The notes below the pieces were generated by a model that saw nothing but the letters and a program-made list of their open reading frames with translations, had not been told where the DNA came from and did not search any database. From positions 10,974,001 to 11,038,000 of the forward strand of contig NC_064215.1 of NCBI RefSeq assembly GCF_023101765.2: a stretch of 64,000 bases of DNA, written 5' to 3'. Shown piece after piece: positions 45,901-51,794 of the stretch. How positions within the stretch are numbered: the first letter of the stretch is position 1; each line of letters begins with the position of its first letter. A program made the position numbers and the translations under genes. This stretch comes from Spodoptera frugiperda (lineage: Eukaryota > Arthropoda > Insecta > Lepidoptera > Noctuidae).

Positions 45901-47984
45901 CTACGGCTTGTGCAACCTGTGCTGGTGTTAGTGGCATTTTTATTGCTTTTAAAACACGGCTAGTTATTGAATTCAACACACAATATCACAAAATTGACAC
46001 AACCGAACGGAAAAGCTTCACAAAACACGATTTTAAAACTTGAACTTATTCGCTTAAATGACCCGATTCGACTAAAACTTAAACTATCGTACAGAATGCA
46101 CTCAAACATAATGAATTACCCTCTTGAACTATGGGTAAACATTTTTTGTACCCACCTTCATAAGAAATAAACACTAGAAACACTTAAAGCTCTTGTTATC
46201 GCAGAATACGCGCTTGGCCAAGATTCCGTGCCGCTGAGTGTATTTGTAGTCTCCTGTCTGTGCCTAATAAACGTATTTTCTTTCTTTCTTACTCGTCAGA
46301 GCGCCCGAGCAGAACAACCTGCACTCGATAGACAGCCAGTTCATGGTGGGTCCGTGGGTGATGGTGGCGCCCATACTGTCGCAGGGCGCCGCCACGGTCC
46401 GCGCCGAGTTCCCCGGCCCCCATGGATGGTACAACATCCTCGACGGACAGTTCATTGCTAGTGACAAGTCTTATGAGGTCATGGAGAACGAAACTGTTTC
46501 GGTTAAGGTATGGTTGGTGTTTTGATTTAGGATAAGTGTGTCTTTAAGTGGAGATGGGAGTGCAATTTTTAACTGAGAGTGCTGTACGTGCGTTCATTTC
46601 GATCTCGTTAAACTTAGAACTCTGACAGTCTTAATAGATTTGCGCAAGATAATTAAAATTGCACATTAATAGCCTGTATGCAGTACTATATTTTCTGCAA
46701 AAGAGGTTGGTAGGAGTTCGCGGTTTATCCGGAGTTGTGGACAACGTAAACGGTTGCCGGGGCTCCAGCCTAAAGCAGGAGAAGGAACGGGGTGGTTTTT
46801 AGTCAGTAAGAGTCTGACACTCCCTCTCGCTTCACCCACGGCGAGGGAAGTCGTCGGATGATTTTTCTCCCTCAAAAAAAGTAGTTCGCAGTTTTTATCT
46901 TGGTGGTGACAATGTATACTACTATCAGGCCATCACAAAGCAAATAGCGCATTATATCAATAAAATCAACGTTAATTTTCCTTCATCAGGGCGGAGGTAT
47001 AATCCCGATGCAGGAGCCGCCGGTACAAGGCCCGGTGACCACGACCAACACGCGAAGCTCTCCGCTACAACTGCTCGTGGTGCCTGATAGAGATAACCAG
47101 GCTAGAGGAGAACTCTACTGGGACGATGGTGATAGCCTGAGTGAGTATTTAATTAGAGGCTTGATTTACTTAGTAGTAGGTTTTTAAATTGGTTGATAAA
47201 CTCTGGAATGGATGGTTAATGTTTGAAGTTATTTACGTTTGCTTTACGTTTAACGAAATTAAACGAAAAAACGCTCTGATTGGCCAGCTGCGCATTCGTT
47301 TCAATCACGTTCAACGTAAAAAAATTACGTTTATTGAATAAACTCGTACTAAGCCCTTTGTAAATGAATAGATAGCAATGTGCGGAAATATTGATGAGAG
47401 TCAGAAATTAATATATGACTATTGTAGTTAGTTTGTCTAGTAGAGAAATTTTTTTTGTGAATTCATTAAACCTTAATTTTTTTTATAGTAAATCAATGGA
47501 TATTGATTACATAAACAAGACCTCACTTTAGATTAGTGCCACCTGAGCATAAAACATTAGCCATCATAGAATAAAGATCAAACATGCTACAATTTTTTCT
47601 AGTACATTCGTAACTGTTGTTTAGTATTCGATTCTAATTAACTATGTATTTTCTTCCACAGACACCTACGAAGAACAGAAATACAGTCACATAGAATTTA
47701 CACTAAACATAACGGAGATTCGAAGCACGGTGCAGTGGTGGGGGTACGGCGTGCCATCGCTCAACAAGATCTCAGTTCTAAACCAACCGCCGATCAAGAT
47801 GGTCGCCATCAACTACCAGCCGTGCGTCAAGCCCTGCGAGTTCACGTACAACACGCAGACTAAGGTACTCCAAATTACTGCTAATCTGTCCCTAGACAAA
47901 CCTTTCAACGTTAAATGGTATGAAAAGTTAAAGACACCCAGCCCTAATTGGAGAAGTTGGATGGGTAGTAAGAATAATCCTTAA
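18907..47984 (+). CDS. Type II membrane GH31 alpha-glucosidase with trefoil domain
   Basis: It hydrolyses terminal alpha-glucosidic bonds and resembles lysosomal GAA and maltase-glucoamylase. The 19 exons are 18907-19292, 20944-21118, 22425-22641, 24691-24899, 27369-27517, 28452-28626, 29302-29392, 29944-30112, 30669-30738, 31260-31392, 32083-32192, 33123-33239, 41700-41896, 42488-42621, 43016-43167, 43689-43837, 46300-46507, 46990-47140 and 47662-47984. All phases agree and total 1,104 codons plus stop. The start is the first in-frame ATG. Domains in order: an acidic cytoplasmic tail (residues 1-150); one membrane span at about 153-178 (MLGVALVCALCVGAWWAVGG); a P-type trefoil across exons 3-4 (CVKRGCCWKTT); then GH31 with WNDIDYM, nucleophile D668 in DMNEPSNF and acid/base D764 in GHWSGD. 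Intron 11 is GC-AG. The exon 2 donor is the least certain junction. Introns 12 and 16 host a nested gene and a Tc1 element. Confidence 0.93.
19794..19823. repeat. Short inverted repeat in intron 1
   Basis: CTTTGATTATAT and ATATAATCAAAG form 12-bp arms around a 6-nt loop. Confidence 0.5.
19855..20045 (+). repeat. tRNA-derived SINE in intron 1
   Basis: The head carries a polymerase III B box (GGTTCGATTCCCG) and an A-box-like CAGCTGGGCAAATGGC. The body holds TGGGTCTGGGTGTCATGTG and AACGCACCCACGACACAGGA. A reverse copy is at 27640-27810 and a head-only copy at 60340-60420. It is not a functional tRNA, because no cloverleaf can be drawn cleanly. Confidence 0.7.
20065..20116. repeat. 18-bp perfect inverted repeat in intron 1
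   Basis: The arms TGAATCACTTAGAATTAA (20065-20082) and the exact complement (20099-20116) are separated by 16 nt. It lies just downstream of the SINE and may be a fold-back insertion. Confidence 0.6.
21135..21490. repeat. Inverted pair of a dispersed repeat in intron 2
   Basis: A forward copy (about 21165-21290, with TTTTTAGTCAGTAAGAGTCT and GACACTCACTCTCGC) faces a reverse copy (about 21385-21490, with GACTTTTACTGACTAAAAAC). The same family occurs forward at 46740-46875 and reversed at 56255-56400. It begins within a few tens of bases of the exon 2 donor. Confidence 0.65.
22033..22197. mobile_element. hAT-type MITE with 8-bp target duplication
   Basis: The inverted termini are CAGTGCCGGCGTAAGG and CCTAACGCCGGCACTG. 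The 165-bp element is flanked by a perfect 8-bp direct repeat CTTGTGCT at 22025-22032 and 22198-22205. A CAGTG-type terminus with an 8-bp duplication is the signature of the hAT superfamily. It lies 227 bp upstream of exon 3 of the glucosidase and has no coding capacity. Confidence 0.9.
23210..23275 (-). repeat. SINE tail fragment, reverse orientation
   Basis: CCCCGAAGGGGTAGGCAGAG followed by ATTACGACACGTAATGCC is the reverse complement of the SINE tail seen at 4340-4404 and 35815-35876. Confidence 0.6.
23345..23412. repeat. MITE family B half-element
   Basis: CCAATCAGAGCGCCGAACG followed by CTCGTTTC and GCAAACTTATA corresponds to the right half of the palindromic element at 3713-3837. Confidence 0.5.
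24097..24304 (+). pseudogene. Decayed duplicate of the trefoil exon (exon 4)
   Basis: Positions 24180-24304 copy the first part of exon 4 (24691 onward), with the same acceptor (ATTGCAG) and reading frame. It reads GCCWKTTETQGVP, then diverges through HSTRFFLHTEDHGMVAYEQV, and stops at TGA 24302-24304. It lacks the ...CYYP end of the trefoil and has no donor. A LINE tail (GTTCAAAAGTGCCTTCCCGG) precedes both this copy and the real exon, so the duplicated unit was tail plus exon with an offset of about 500 bp. If spliced in, it would end the protein right after a broken trefoil. Confidence 0.8.
24592..24650 (+). repeat. LINE 3' tail preceding exon 4
   Basis: GTTCAAAAGTTGCCTTCCCGG followed by a TTTGAAATTAAAAAAAACTA tract. 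It is the second member of the tandem duplication described at 24097-24304. Confidence 0.6.
24929..25041. repeat. Nested inverted repeat in intron 4
   Basis: The outer arms AACCGCCGCAGTTGTATATAA (24930) and its complement (ending 25040) enclose an inner palindrome, GTTGCTTATATACA...TGTATATAAGCAAC (14-bp arms). The unit sits about 30 bp after the exon 4 donor and looks like a small fold-back MITE. Confidence 0.65.
25060..26800 (-). mobile_element. 5'-truncated non-LTR retrotransposon (LINE) with reverse transcriptase
   Basis: On the minus strand, 26790-25641 encodes the C-terminal two-thirds of a reverse transcriptase: CDLSKAFDCV, then GVPQGSILGP, then FADDT, and the thumb and C-terminal region down to a stop at 25641. 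One extra base near 26500 shifts the frame just before FADDT, so it is dead. The 5' end, including any endonuclease, is missing. The 3'UTR extends to about 25060 and contains GAGGCCGGCATTTCCTATCC, a block repeated at 33940-34075. The style resembles the Jockey/CR1 group, but the clade is not certain. Confidence 0.85.
26820..27001 (+). repeat. SINE/LINE 3' tail unit
   Basis: TTAATTAGTTTCCGAACCG, AAAGGCCGGCAACGCACTTG and CGCTTACCATCAGATGA end in an A-rich tail. Relatives lie at 24440-24560, 28900-28990, 31490-31620 (reverse), 41150-41360, 42700-42800 and 61780-61930. This is the most frequent repeat in the window. Confidence 0.65.
27033..27308. mobile_element. MITE with GGGTGCTTTTCCATCAG termini
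   Basis: The left end GGGTGCTTTTCCATCAG and the right end CTGATGGAAAAGCACCC are exact complements. Subterminal CTATGTAGC motifs occur on both sides. A diverged relative is at 60885-61168 in SNX14 intron 5. It ends 60 bp before glucosidase exon 5. The target duplication is unclear and may be TA or TTA-like. Confidence 0.8.
27640..27812 (-). repeat. tRNA-derived SINE, reverse orientation
   Basis: Reverse copy of the element at 19855-20045: GGATCGAACCCG is the B box complement, and GTCGTGGGTGCGTTTAC and GACACCCAGACC are the body. It sits in intron 5. Confidence 0.7.
27850..27955 (+). repeat. Helitron-like repeat fragment
   Basis: GATTTTGATGAAATGAGTAT, ATGAGCTGACTTGGGTGATA and GAAGCCGTTGGCAGAAGCTA are typical of a non-autonomous element family. 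Compare the reverse copy at 52095-52280. Confidence 0.5.
28750..28992 (+). repeat. Dispersed SINE-like unit in intron 6
   Basis: GTGAGGTTACCGGAGGCCCA, CCCCGATTCCCTAACAACCC and ACCATCAGGTGATACGTCT precede an A-rich tail. The unit is shared with 31500-31800 (reverse) and 41130-41360. Confidence 0.6.
30290..30549 (-). mobile_element. LINE ORF2 C-terminal fragment in intron 8
   Basis: A minus-strand frame of 77 codons is open up to its stop at 30316-30318 and contains REWNSLSESVFPDGYNLG and KARVNRLLMGRRAPS. This is the typical C-terminus of a lepidopteran non-LTR retrotransposon ORF2. No reverse transcriptase domain remains, so it is a 5'-truncated copy. It is better preserved than the reverse-orientation relative at 10255-10400. 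Confidence 0.75.
31490..31800 (-). repeat. Dispersed SINE-like unit, reverse orientation, in intron 10
   Basis: Reverse copy of the 28750-28992 family: ACCTGATGGTAAGCAATCG near the left end, then TTGGGCCTCCGGTAACCTCA, then CGGTCGAGCCGGCCCATTTG on the right. The plus-strand frame of 97 codons across it is an artefact of the repeat. Confidence 0.6.
31978..32065 (+). repeat. Second copy of the 4144-4225 repeat
   Basis: It contains GTGACCGACGTTAGCGGAGG and GATTTGCCTTCAACAG and ends 18 bp before exon 11. Confidence 0.5.
32245..32395 (-). repeat. Helitron-like repeat fragment in intron 11
   Basis: TTGAACGCGCTAATCTCCGG, CTGATCCGATTTGAA and a terminal GCGGAAGCAGCTAG. The same unit is forward at 57545-57795 and 55480-55665. 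Confidence 0.55.
32450..32832 (+). mobile_element. Non-autonomous Helitron-like element in intron 11
   Basis: The left end includes TCTTCTGTAAGTGTGTATGT and CACTGAACTCC. The right end carries a short hairpin-forming GACAACGTCTGTCGGGTCC followed by GCTAG. This arrangement, with no inverted termini, a 3' hairpin and CTAG, is the Helitron pattern. It has no coding capacity. The exact 5' end is uncertain. Confidence 0.6.
32930..33062 (+). repeat. SINE-like unit (CATGGGGGTAGGCAG family)
   Basis: CACGCCTGTCTCCCATGGGG followed by GTAGGCAGA is shared with 55060-55140. It lies in intron 11, about 60 bp before exon 12. Confidence 0.5.
33940..34078 (-). mobile_element. LINE 3'UTR fragment (same family as 25060-26800)
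   Basis: The block GAGGCCGGCATTTCCTATCC through CTCAGAGGTCATAGTCTCTT is nearly identical to 25147-25231 in the truncated LINE. This copy is cut so short that only the 3'UTR remains. Confidence 0.7.
34431..34656. mobile_element. MITE with GGGGCCATCCAT termini and TA target duplication
   Basis: The left end GGGGGCCATCCATTAATTAC (then GTCACA) and the right end (TGTGAC then) GTAATATATGGATGGCCCC are near-perfect complements of about 26 bp. TA flanks both sides. The 226-bp interior is non-coding. It lies just beyond the 3' end of the nested transposase-nuclease gene, but its TIR is not seen on the other side of that gene, so I treat it as independent. Confidence 0.85.
34873..39618 (-). CDS. Mutator-like transposase/YqaJ nuclease fusion gene, nested, with nonsense codon
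   Basis: Minus-strand exons are 39618-39509, 38731-38023, 37761-37420, 37141-36715, 36586-36210, 36102-35895, 35358-35195 and 35115-34873 or 34902. Phases agree at every junction. ATG at 39618 opens a basic leader (MSGPARKLAYQRH). Exons 2-4 are a Mutator-like transposase domain: CSMCEKVWEHC, then VYVDGGWLKRSYGHNFD, a YCYTCQYYD cysteine pair and an acidic GDGDSS. Exons 5-8 are a YqaJ (lambda-exonuclease-like) nuclease with SPDG and, 11 residues on, EIK, the metal-binding D...ExK set. The fusion of these two domains is known from uncharacterised insect and cnidarian proteins; its role is unknown. Exon 8 opens GTT TAA, where the family's YYYQVxGQ motif predicts CAA, so translation stops at about residue 780, before the last 60-75 residues. 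No TIRs were found. The gene may be a transposon copy or a host gene, and the stop may be an allele. Confidence 0.82.
35110..35112 (-). other. In-frame nonsense codon (TAA) in exon 8 of the nested nuclease gene
   Basis: Right after the phase-0 acceptor the codons read GTT TAA GGA CAA ATG. The frame continues open for more than 70 codons with nuclease-like sequence (CYFIYFISVNEPLIVIEV). A single C-to-T change from CAA explains it. Confidence 0.85.
35581..35876 (+). repeat. Full-length tRNA-derived SINE in an intron of the nested gene
   Basis: The tRNA-like head has GCTCAAGTGGTCGCAAGTG (A-box region) and GGTTCGATTCCCGGGTC (B box). It is followed by the body AGCACGGAGTCTGGAA and the tail CTCTGCCTACCCCTTCGGGG, then GATAAAAGGCGTGACGTTG. 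Body-only copies lie at 4226-4404 and 23210-23275. It ends about 18 bp from the minus-strand donor of exon 6. Confidence 0.8.
37165..37280 (-). repeat. Diverged tRNA-SINE, reverse orientation
   Basis: GGGGATCAGACCCGCGACACC is the B-box complement, and ACACCCAGAACAAC the body. It is an older relative of 27640-27812, in intron 3 of the nested gene. Confidence 0.5.
37835..37975 (+). repeat. Helitron-like repeat in intron 2 of the nested gene
   Basis: CTACCCGCGACTTCGACTAT, CCAAATTTCATCCAAATCCG and TTCAACCGTTTTCGCGTGAT form a unit common in lepidopteran introns. Confidence 0.5.
39283..39384 (+). mobile_element. Small LINE C-terminal remnant
   Basis: A 33-codon frame (ATG 39283, then LKGNRWSWYYHVKRRDETH) resembles the WxxHVxRR segment near the C-terminus of RTE-type and related LINE polyproteins. 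It lies inside intron 1 of the minus-strand nested gene. Confidence 0.4.
40132..40165. repeat. Perfect 15-bp hairpin
   Basis: CTAAACTCACGGGCT at 40132-40146 and its exact complement at 40151-40165 flank the loop GGTC. It lies about 0.5 kb upstream of the start of the nested minus-strand gene. Confidence 0.75.
41130..41360 (+). repeat. Dispersed SINE-like unit in intron 12
   Basis: Same family as 28750-28992: GGTTACCGGAAACCCAATTA, CCTGATTCCCTAACAACCC, ACCATCAGGTGATCCGCCG, then an A-rich tail. Confidence 0.6.
42700..42800 (+). repeat. SINE-like tail in intron 14
   Basis: GGTGTCCATGGACGACAGCG, ATCATCAGATAATCCGTC and a terminal A run, as in the 26820-27001 family. Confidence 0.5.
43579..43613. 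repeat. Perfect 16-bp hairpin in intron 15
   Basis: ATATGAGTCCAATAGA (43579-43594) and its exact complement (43598-43613) flank a 3-nt AGC loop. Imperfect pairing extends outward through CTCAT/ATGAG. Confidence 0.75.
44275..44470. repeat. Two abutting dispersed repeats in intron 16
   Basis: The first part (CGAGATATTTACCATGTTTA, ATGATCACGGATGAACTCA) recurs at 58410-58515 in SNX14 intron 3. The second part (AAAGTCAAAGTCAAAATCAT, GACCAGGAAGGCACTTTTGA) is a LINE tail in reverse orientation. Confidence 0.6.
44656..46240 (-). mobile_element. Full-length Tc1-like transposon
   Basis: The inverted termini of about 26 bp start CACTCACCGGCACGGAAACT on the left and CACTCAGCGGCACGGAATCT on the right strand. 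They share TTGGCCA inward and differ at two positions. TA flanks both ends (44654-44655 and 46241-46242). The 1,585-bp element encloses one uninterrupted minus-strand transposase. It is inserted in intron 16 of the glucosidase, 59 bp before exon 17, and leaves the TTTCTTTCTTTCTTAC polypyrimidine tract intact. Near-identical termini and an intact frame suggest recent insertion. Confidence 0.95.
44918..45937 (-). CDS. Tc1/mariner-family transposase (DD34E), apparently intact
   Basis: This is the cut-and-paste transposase that binds the element's TIRs and inserts at TA. It is 339 residues, the usual Tc1 length. Residues 1-110 contain two helix-turn-helix regions (LTQREVATVLNVPRSSMQYA and the RTVRRRM segment). 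The catalytic triad is D in VLFTDECR, D in MHDNALPH and, exactly 34 residues later, E in NPIEHIWD, hence DD34E. IMVWGGIS is the usual Tc1 box. I start at ATG 45937 (MPLTPAQVAQA), because the longer frame opens only with GTG. There is no stop, frameshift or missing catalytic residue. It is independent of the glucosidase gene on the opposite strand. Confidence 0.95.
   Translation of the reverse strand: MPLTPAQVAQAVALIDQGLTQREVATVLNVPRSSMQYALKRYQETGRYSRRPESGGVRCTSVQDGRFITLAILRNRYLTAVEIRHRLQITRGVNVSERTVRRRMEEVNLKARRPARGPLLLRQHRVARLQFAREHVNWTHEQWAKVLFTDECRIALRAPDGRERVWRRRGERFLPITTTQTESFHGGSIMVWGGISSDARTELVIVDNRLTAARYIEEILQEHVLLYTGFIGENEFLVMHDNALPHVARCVEEYLEEVGIRKLQWPARSPDLNPIEHIWDMLKRKIKTNSNRPDTLNQLRSAALVAWDSIQQVDIRNIIQSMPERMQAVIRARGGNTRY
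46740..46876 (+). repeat. Dispersed repeat in intron 17
   Basis: GGGGTGGTTTTTAGTCAGTA and AGAGTCTGACACTCCCTCTC mark the same family as 21165-21290. Confidence 0.6.
47228..47345. repeat. MITE family B, diverged copy in intron 18
   Basis: ACGCTCTGATTGGCCAG plus flanking GTTTGCTTTACGTTTAACG and TTCAACGTAA match the palindromic family of 3713-3837. Confidence 0.5.
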
Positions 47985-49319
47985 GCTTGAAGTATACTGT
48001 AATTTTACGGGGATAATATTTTGGTACTTTGTGTGTGCGGTATGAGGATTTGACTAGTTTCGTTGTGTTGTAAAGGCCTTTCTGATGAGATAGATGGCCC
48101 ATTAAAAATGGCAAGAATGATGTATAGGGAGTTTTACCAAAAGGAGGTTTTAAAGTAGTAATTTTGTTAGTCCAATTATAATGTCTCTTGTCAGACGGGC
48201 TTTTCCAACATGTATAAAGTACAGGCATCGTATGTCAAGGTGTAATGTACCCTTAGGTGTTTTTATAAGGATACTCCGATATAAGTAAGCTGAGATAGTA
48301 ATGTACAATTTATAAACAATGGTTAATGCAAATACCTAGTCGAAATCCAATCAGGGAATTGGGATTTAGGAAAAGACATGTGTTTTCTAGTTGAATTGAG
48401 ACTACTTACGTAAGTATTGAGAAAATATGCTAAATATATTTTACATAATATACATTGTATTAAGCCAATTATTCTCATACGAGTGGGCTTAGCTGTATTT
48501 AAAGTACACTTAAATTAAACCAGTAATTTCGATAAAAATACGCCATTTTTGCGTGTTTAGTATCCTCTACGTGTCTACTCAAATACATACGTTTGTATGT
48601 CTGTACATATTTAACAATACTCTGCTTCGCGAAGCATCTTAAAAATCTCAATTTTATATCATTTGGAAAGCTTAAGAGGCCATGCAAATTAGGTTTTTTA
48701 ACAAACCTATAAGATTGAATATTGATTGTCAGTTTTTTGTACTCGAAGAGAATCTTAGATGTGGAAAGCAAAGATCTTATGAGAAAAGGCTATTATAAAA
48801 AGAGATCGGCTTGTGAATTGCCTAGTGGTAAGCTATGACCCAAAGATTGTAACTCTGATTTAACATTTATATTTTGTAAACTTCTGTACAGCATTATTCT
48901 TCCAATGTCATTTATTTTAACAATAATATAATTTTATGTTAACGTGTTAAACATTGTATTCCATGTATAATTGATATTAGTAATAATAATCTCTACTCAA
49001 GCTTTTTACCAGACATATTTCTAGTTTGTAAGGTTTTATTGTAACTTTAACATATTCAATACTGTTATATTAACCCTGGGCACAGTCCAATTACGTTAAT
49101 CTATTGTCTATGATGTTAAAACTATTAAAATCTATTCTATTACTATGTTATGGGTGAAGTTAATATTGTAGGTTTTATGAAAAATTCCAAAATGTGTGTT
49201 TACTATTTGTGTTTAGTGTAGAAGTACTTATCACATTTTTCCTAGCTAAATTTTTATTTAAAGTTTCTCTCTCATTATAACTATCTGATTTTGTTATACT
49301 CATTTATTTTCATATTAAC

Positions 49320-49433
49320 TGCCGCACTCGAATATTTAATTATTACTTTACCTAATCTTAAGTAACGATTTTGTTCCGAAAACGATTGCTAAGTACTGGG
49401 TTAAGTAATCATTATATGACTGAGTACAGCGGT
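49320..49433. repeat. Palindromic MITE, family A, copy 3
   Basis: CTGCCGCACTCG on the left and GACTGAGTACAGCGGT on the right, with an interior TTAAGTAACGATTTTGTTCC and its complement-like partner. It lies in the 3' flank of the glucosidase gene. Confidence 0.6.
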
Positions 49434-49672
49434 AAGTCTTCTTATTTATGAAATCTACCTTCATTTCAATATTTCGTTAATGTTCTATTTTTAAAAGCCA
49501 TTGTATTTGACTACATATTGGAATAAGTTTTTTTTATTTACGGTATTATTTAACAGTATCGTGGAAATAAGTATTGTAATTGATATTATAAAAAGGATTC
49601 AAAATGCTTCTAATCTACTTCAAAACGATATTATTGTATCAAAAACCAAATGTGTGGGTAAAGTTCAAAATT

Positions 49673-50000
49673 CAGTACTTAGGATTGATTGTTTACAGAA
49701 AATTATGTTTTAAACTATAATAAATTAGTCCTAATATCCTATGTGTACCCTAATATTTTGAATTTATCCACACATTTATCTATAGATAAAGTCTATGTGT
49801 ATGTCTAGTCATAAGGTATATATTTACACGTAAATAAAAGCTCAAATCGCATTGTATTCAGTGGTACCCAATGTTCAACCACATTATAAATAATATTCTC
49901 TATAAAATTGTCCTTCAAAATAATTATGATGTAGATCTGTATGCATTTTTAATTCACAGATCTTTTTGGTCGTATTGTCAATGTAGGTAGTTTTATTTAT
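49673..50000 (+). repeat. Direct repeat, left copy (glucosidase 3' flank)
   Basis: It begins CAGTACTTAGGATTGATTGT and ends GGTAGTTTTATTTAT. It contains a possible polyadenylation signal (GTAAATAAAAGC near 49831). It is nearly identical to 50483-50824, which has an extra block of about 25 bp. Confidence 0.9.
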
Positions 50001-50482
50001 GTCCATAAGGATTGAGGAGCCACATCAGATTTTTAAAATCTGATTTTACCATTATTTAGCAGCAAGGAAGCTGATTTTGCAGCACGAATTCTAGATTTAG
50101 CAGCAAGATATATAACTAGATATATTAATGCAAAAGTGGCTCCTCGATCTAAACGTTTAAATTGAGGAGCCACCTATAACTCGTTAAGTAATAGATGAAT
50201 ATTTTTGAAAATTTTGTATCATTTAGCAGCAATTTTGCATATTTCTACAAATTTCGCTTCTGTGGCGCTAAAATGTAAGAAAATACAATACTTTTAGTAT
50301 GGCTCCTCTATCTAAATTTAACTACTGGATATGAGCGATCAATTATTATATTCGACATAATGATCATTTAGTAGGTGTTGTGTTTGTTTTTGCAGTATAG
50401 GAATAAAATAGTAAAACAGAGTAAATTTTGTAGATGAACGCATTTTCTTTGGCTCCTCAATCCTGACGTTCTAATTAAAATA
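50001..50482. mobile_element. Compound fold-back repeat between the direct repeats
   Basis: The outer ends AGGATTGAGGAGCCAC (50008) and TGGCTCCTCAATCCT (50451) are complements. Inside, the core GAGGAGCC/GGCTCCTC recurs at about 50138, 50166 and 50303. GTGGCTCCTC and GAGGAGCCAC face each other around AAACGTTT at 50136-50173. Two units of about 150 bp also share TTTAGCAGCAA. This looks like two or three related small elements joined head to tail. The family is unknown. Confidence 0.65.
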
Positions 50483-50824
50483 CAGTACTTAGGATTGATT
50501 GTTTACAGAAAATTGTTTTAAACTATAATAAATTAGTCCTAATATCCCCTATCTACATGTTAATGGGAGTGCCCTAAAATTTTGAATTTATCCACACATT
50601 TATCTATAGATAAAGTCTATGTGTATGTCTAGTCATAAGGTATATATTTACACGTAAATAAAAGCTCAAATCGCATTGTATTCAGTGGTACCCAATGTTC
50701 AACCACATTATAAATAATATTCTCTATAAAATTGTCCTTCAAAATAATTATGATGTAGATCTGTATGCATTTTTAATTCACAGATCTTTTTGGTCGTATT
50801 GTCAATGTAGGTAGTTTTATTTAT
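50483..50824 (+). repeat. Direct repeat, right copy
   Basis: Second copy of 49673-50000, with the same possible polyadenylation signal near 50655 and an insertion around CTACATGTTAATGGGAGTGC. A further AATAAA is at 51103, so the glucosidase transcript could end at any of three places. Confidence 0.9.
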
Positions 50825-51249
50825 ATTCAAAAATGTACTAGCACCAATGACAATGTATTACAGCATTTATTTTTATCTGTAAACTTTAATTGGTCTAGTA
50901 TTTTATAAGGAATTTCACATAGTACACATTTGTTTTGCCATATTTACTAATTTGTGATAGATTTTGTAAATTTTTGTGATAATTATGTTACTTTTTTGGC
51001 ATACAAAAAGTCATTGTGATAAATATTAATTGCACTATTCGTGTGATTGATGCCAAAGTAGACATGTGTTTACCATTGATTTTTGTAGTTAAGATTGCAC
51101 GAATAAAAATGATAACGCACAATATTGGTTTGTTGTTTTCATTTAAATCTTAAAATTGTAACAAAATTTGTTATTGCACTAAAATAACACAACATACTAT
51201 CTCTAGTAACAGTTAATAAATTAAACAAATAAAGATTTTAAATGTACAA

Positions 51250-51789
51250 CTATGCGTCCACACCCTTTTCTTTTTCATCTTTCTCTTTATTTTCAGAATC
51301 CATTTCAAGGAATTTATTATATTGTTCTTCTGTCATTAAGTTTTGTATTTCCTCAGCGTTAGTCATTTCTACTTTGAATAACCAGCCTTTGTCATAGTAG
51401 TTAGTGTTTATAAGTCCTGGTTTACTTTCTACTTCGACATTCTTTTCCCTGATGATACCACTGATGGGTGAGTATATTTCACTAGCTGCTTTCACACTCT
51501 CGAGGGTTCCACATTCTTCTCCTTCATGCACCATAGATTCTGGTTCAGGTAACTGTGCGAAGACGATGTCACCTAGAGATTCTTGTGCGTATTTGCTAAT
51601 GCCTACAGTTCCAATATCTTTGTCAATTATAACCCATTCATGTCTGTCGGAGAACAATCTTGGCTGTTTAGTACTATATTGTTGGTTGAATTGAGTGCTA
51701 GTGTATTTCTGTTTGTTTGCCGACTGCAGTAAGCAATTCTTTGTTATGTATTGTCTTGATAGGTGTAGCACGCATCTTTGGAATGCCAT
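51250..51789 (-). CDS. GCSH: Glycine cleavage system H protein, mitochondrial
   Basis: The H protein carries the aminomethyl intermediate on a lipoyl arm between the P, T and L proteins of the mitochondrial glycine cleavage complex. One uninterrupted coding exon gives 179 residues, the usual length of a precursor. Residues 1-45 are a basic, acid-poor, Ser/Thr/Gln-rich targeting peptide (MAFQRCVLHLSRQYITKN). The mature domain starts about FSDRHEWVII, includes GISKYAQESLGDIVF, and has the lipoylation site ESVKAAS with K100 as the modified lysine. It ends in a charged tail (SENKEKDEKEKG). The start is the first ATG, with an acceptor five bases upstream (51795-51796), so the 5'UTR is split by an intron. 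It converges on the glucosidase gene and diverges from the SNX14-like gene. Confidence 0.97.
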   Translation of the reverse strand: MAFQRCVLHLSRQYITKNCLLQSANKQKYTSTQFNQQYSTKQPRLFSDRHEWVIIDKDIGTVGISKYAQESLGDIVFAQLPEPESMVHEGEECGTLESVKAASEIYSPISGIIREKNVEVESKPGLINTNYYDKGWLFKVEMTNAEEIQNLMTEEQYNKFLEMDSENKEKDEKEKGVDA

Positions 51790-51794
51790 TTTAT

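Noticed and set aside
51404..51694. 96-codon plus-strand open frame
   Set aside because: It is a shadow of the GCSH coding exon on the other strand.
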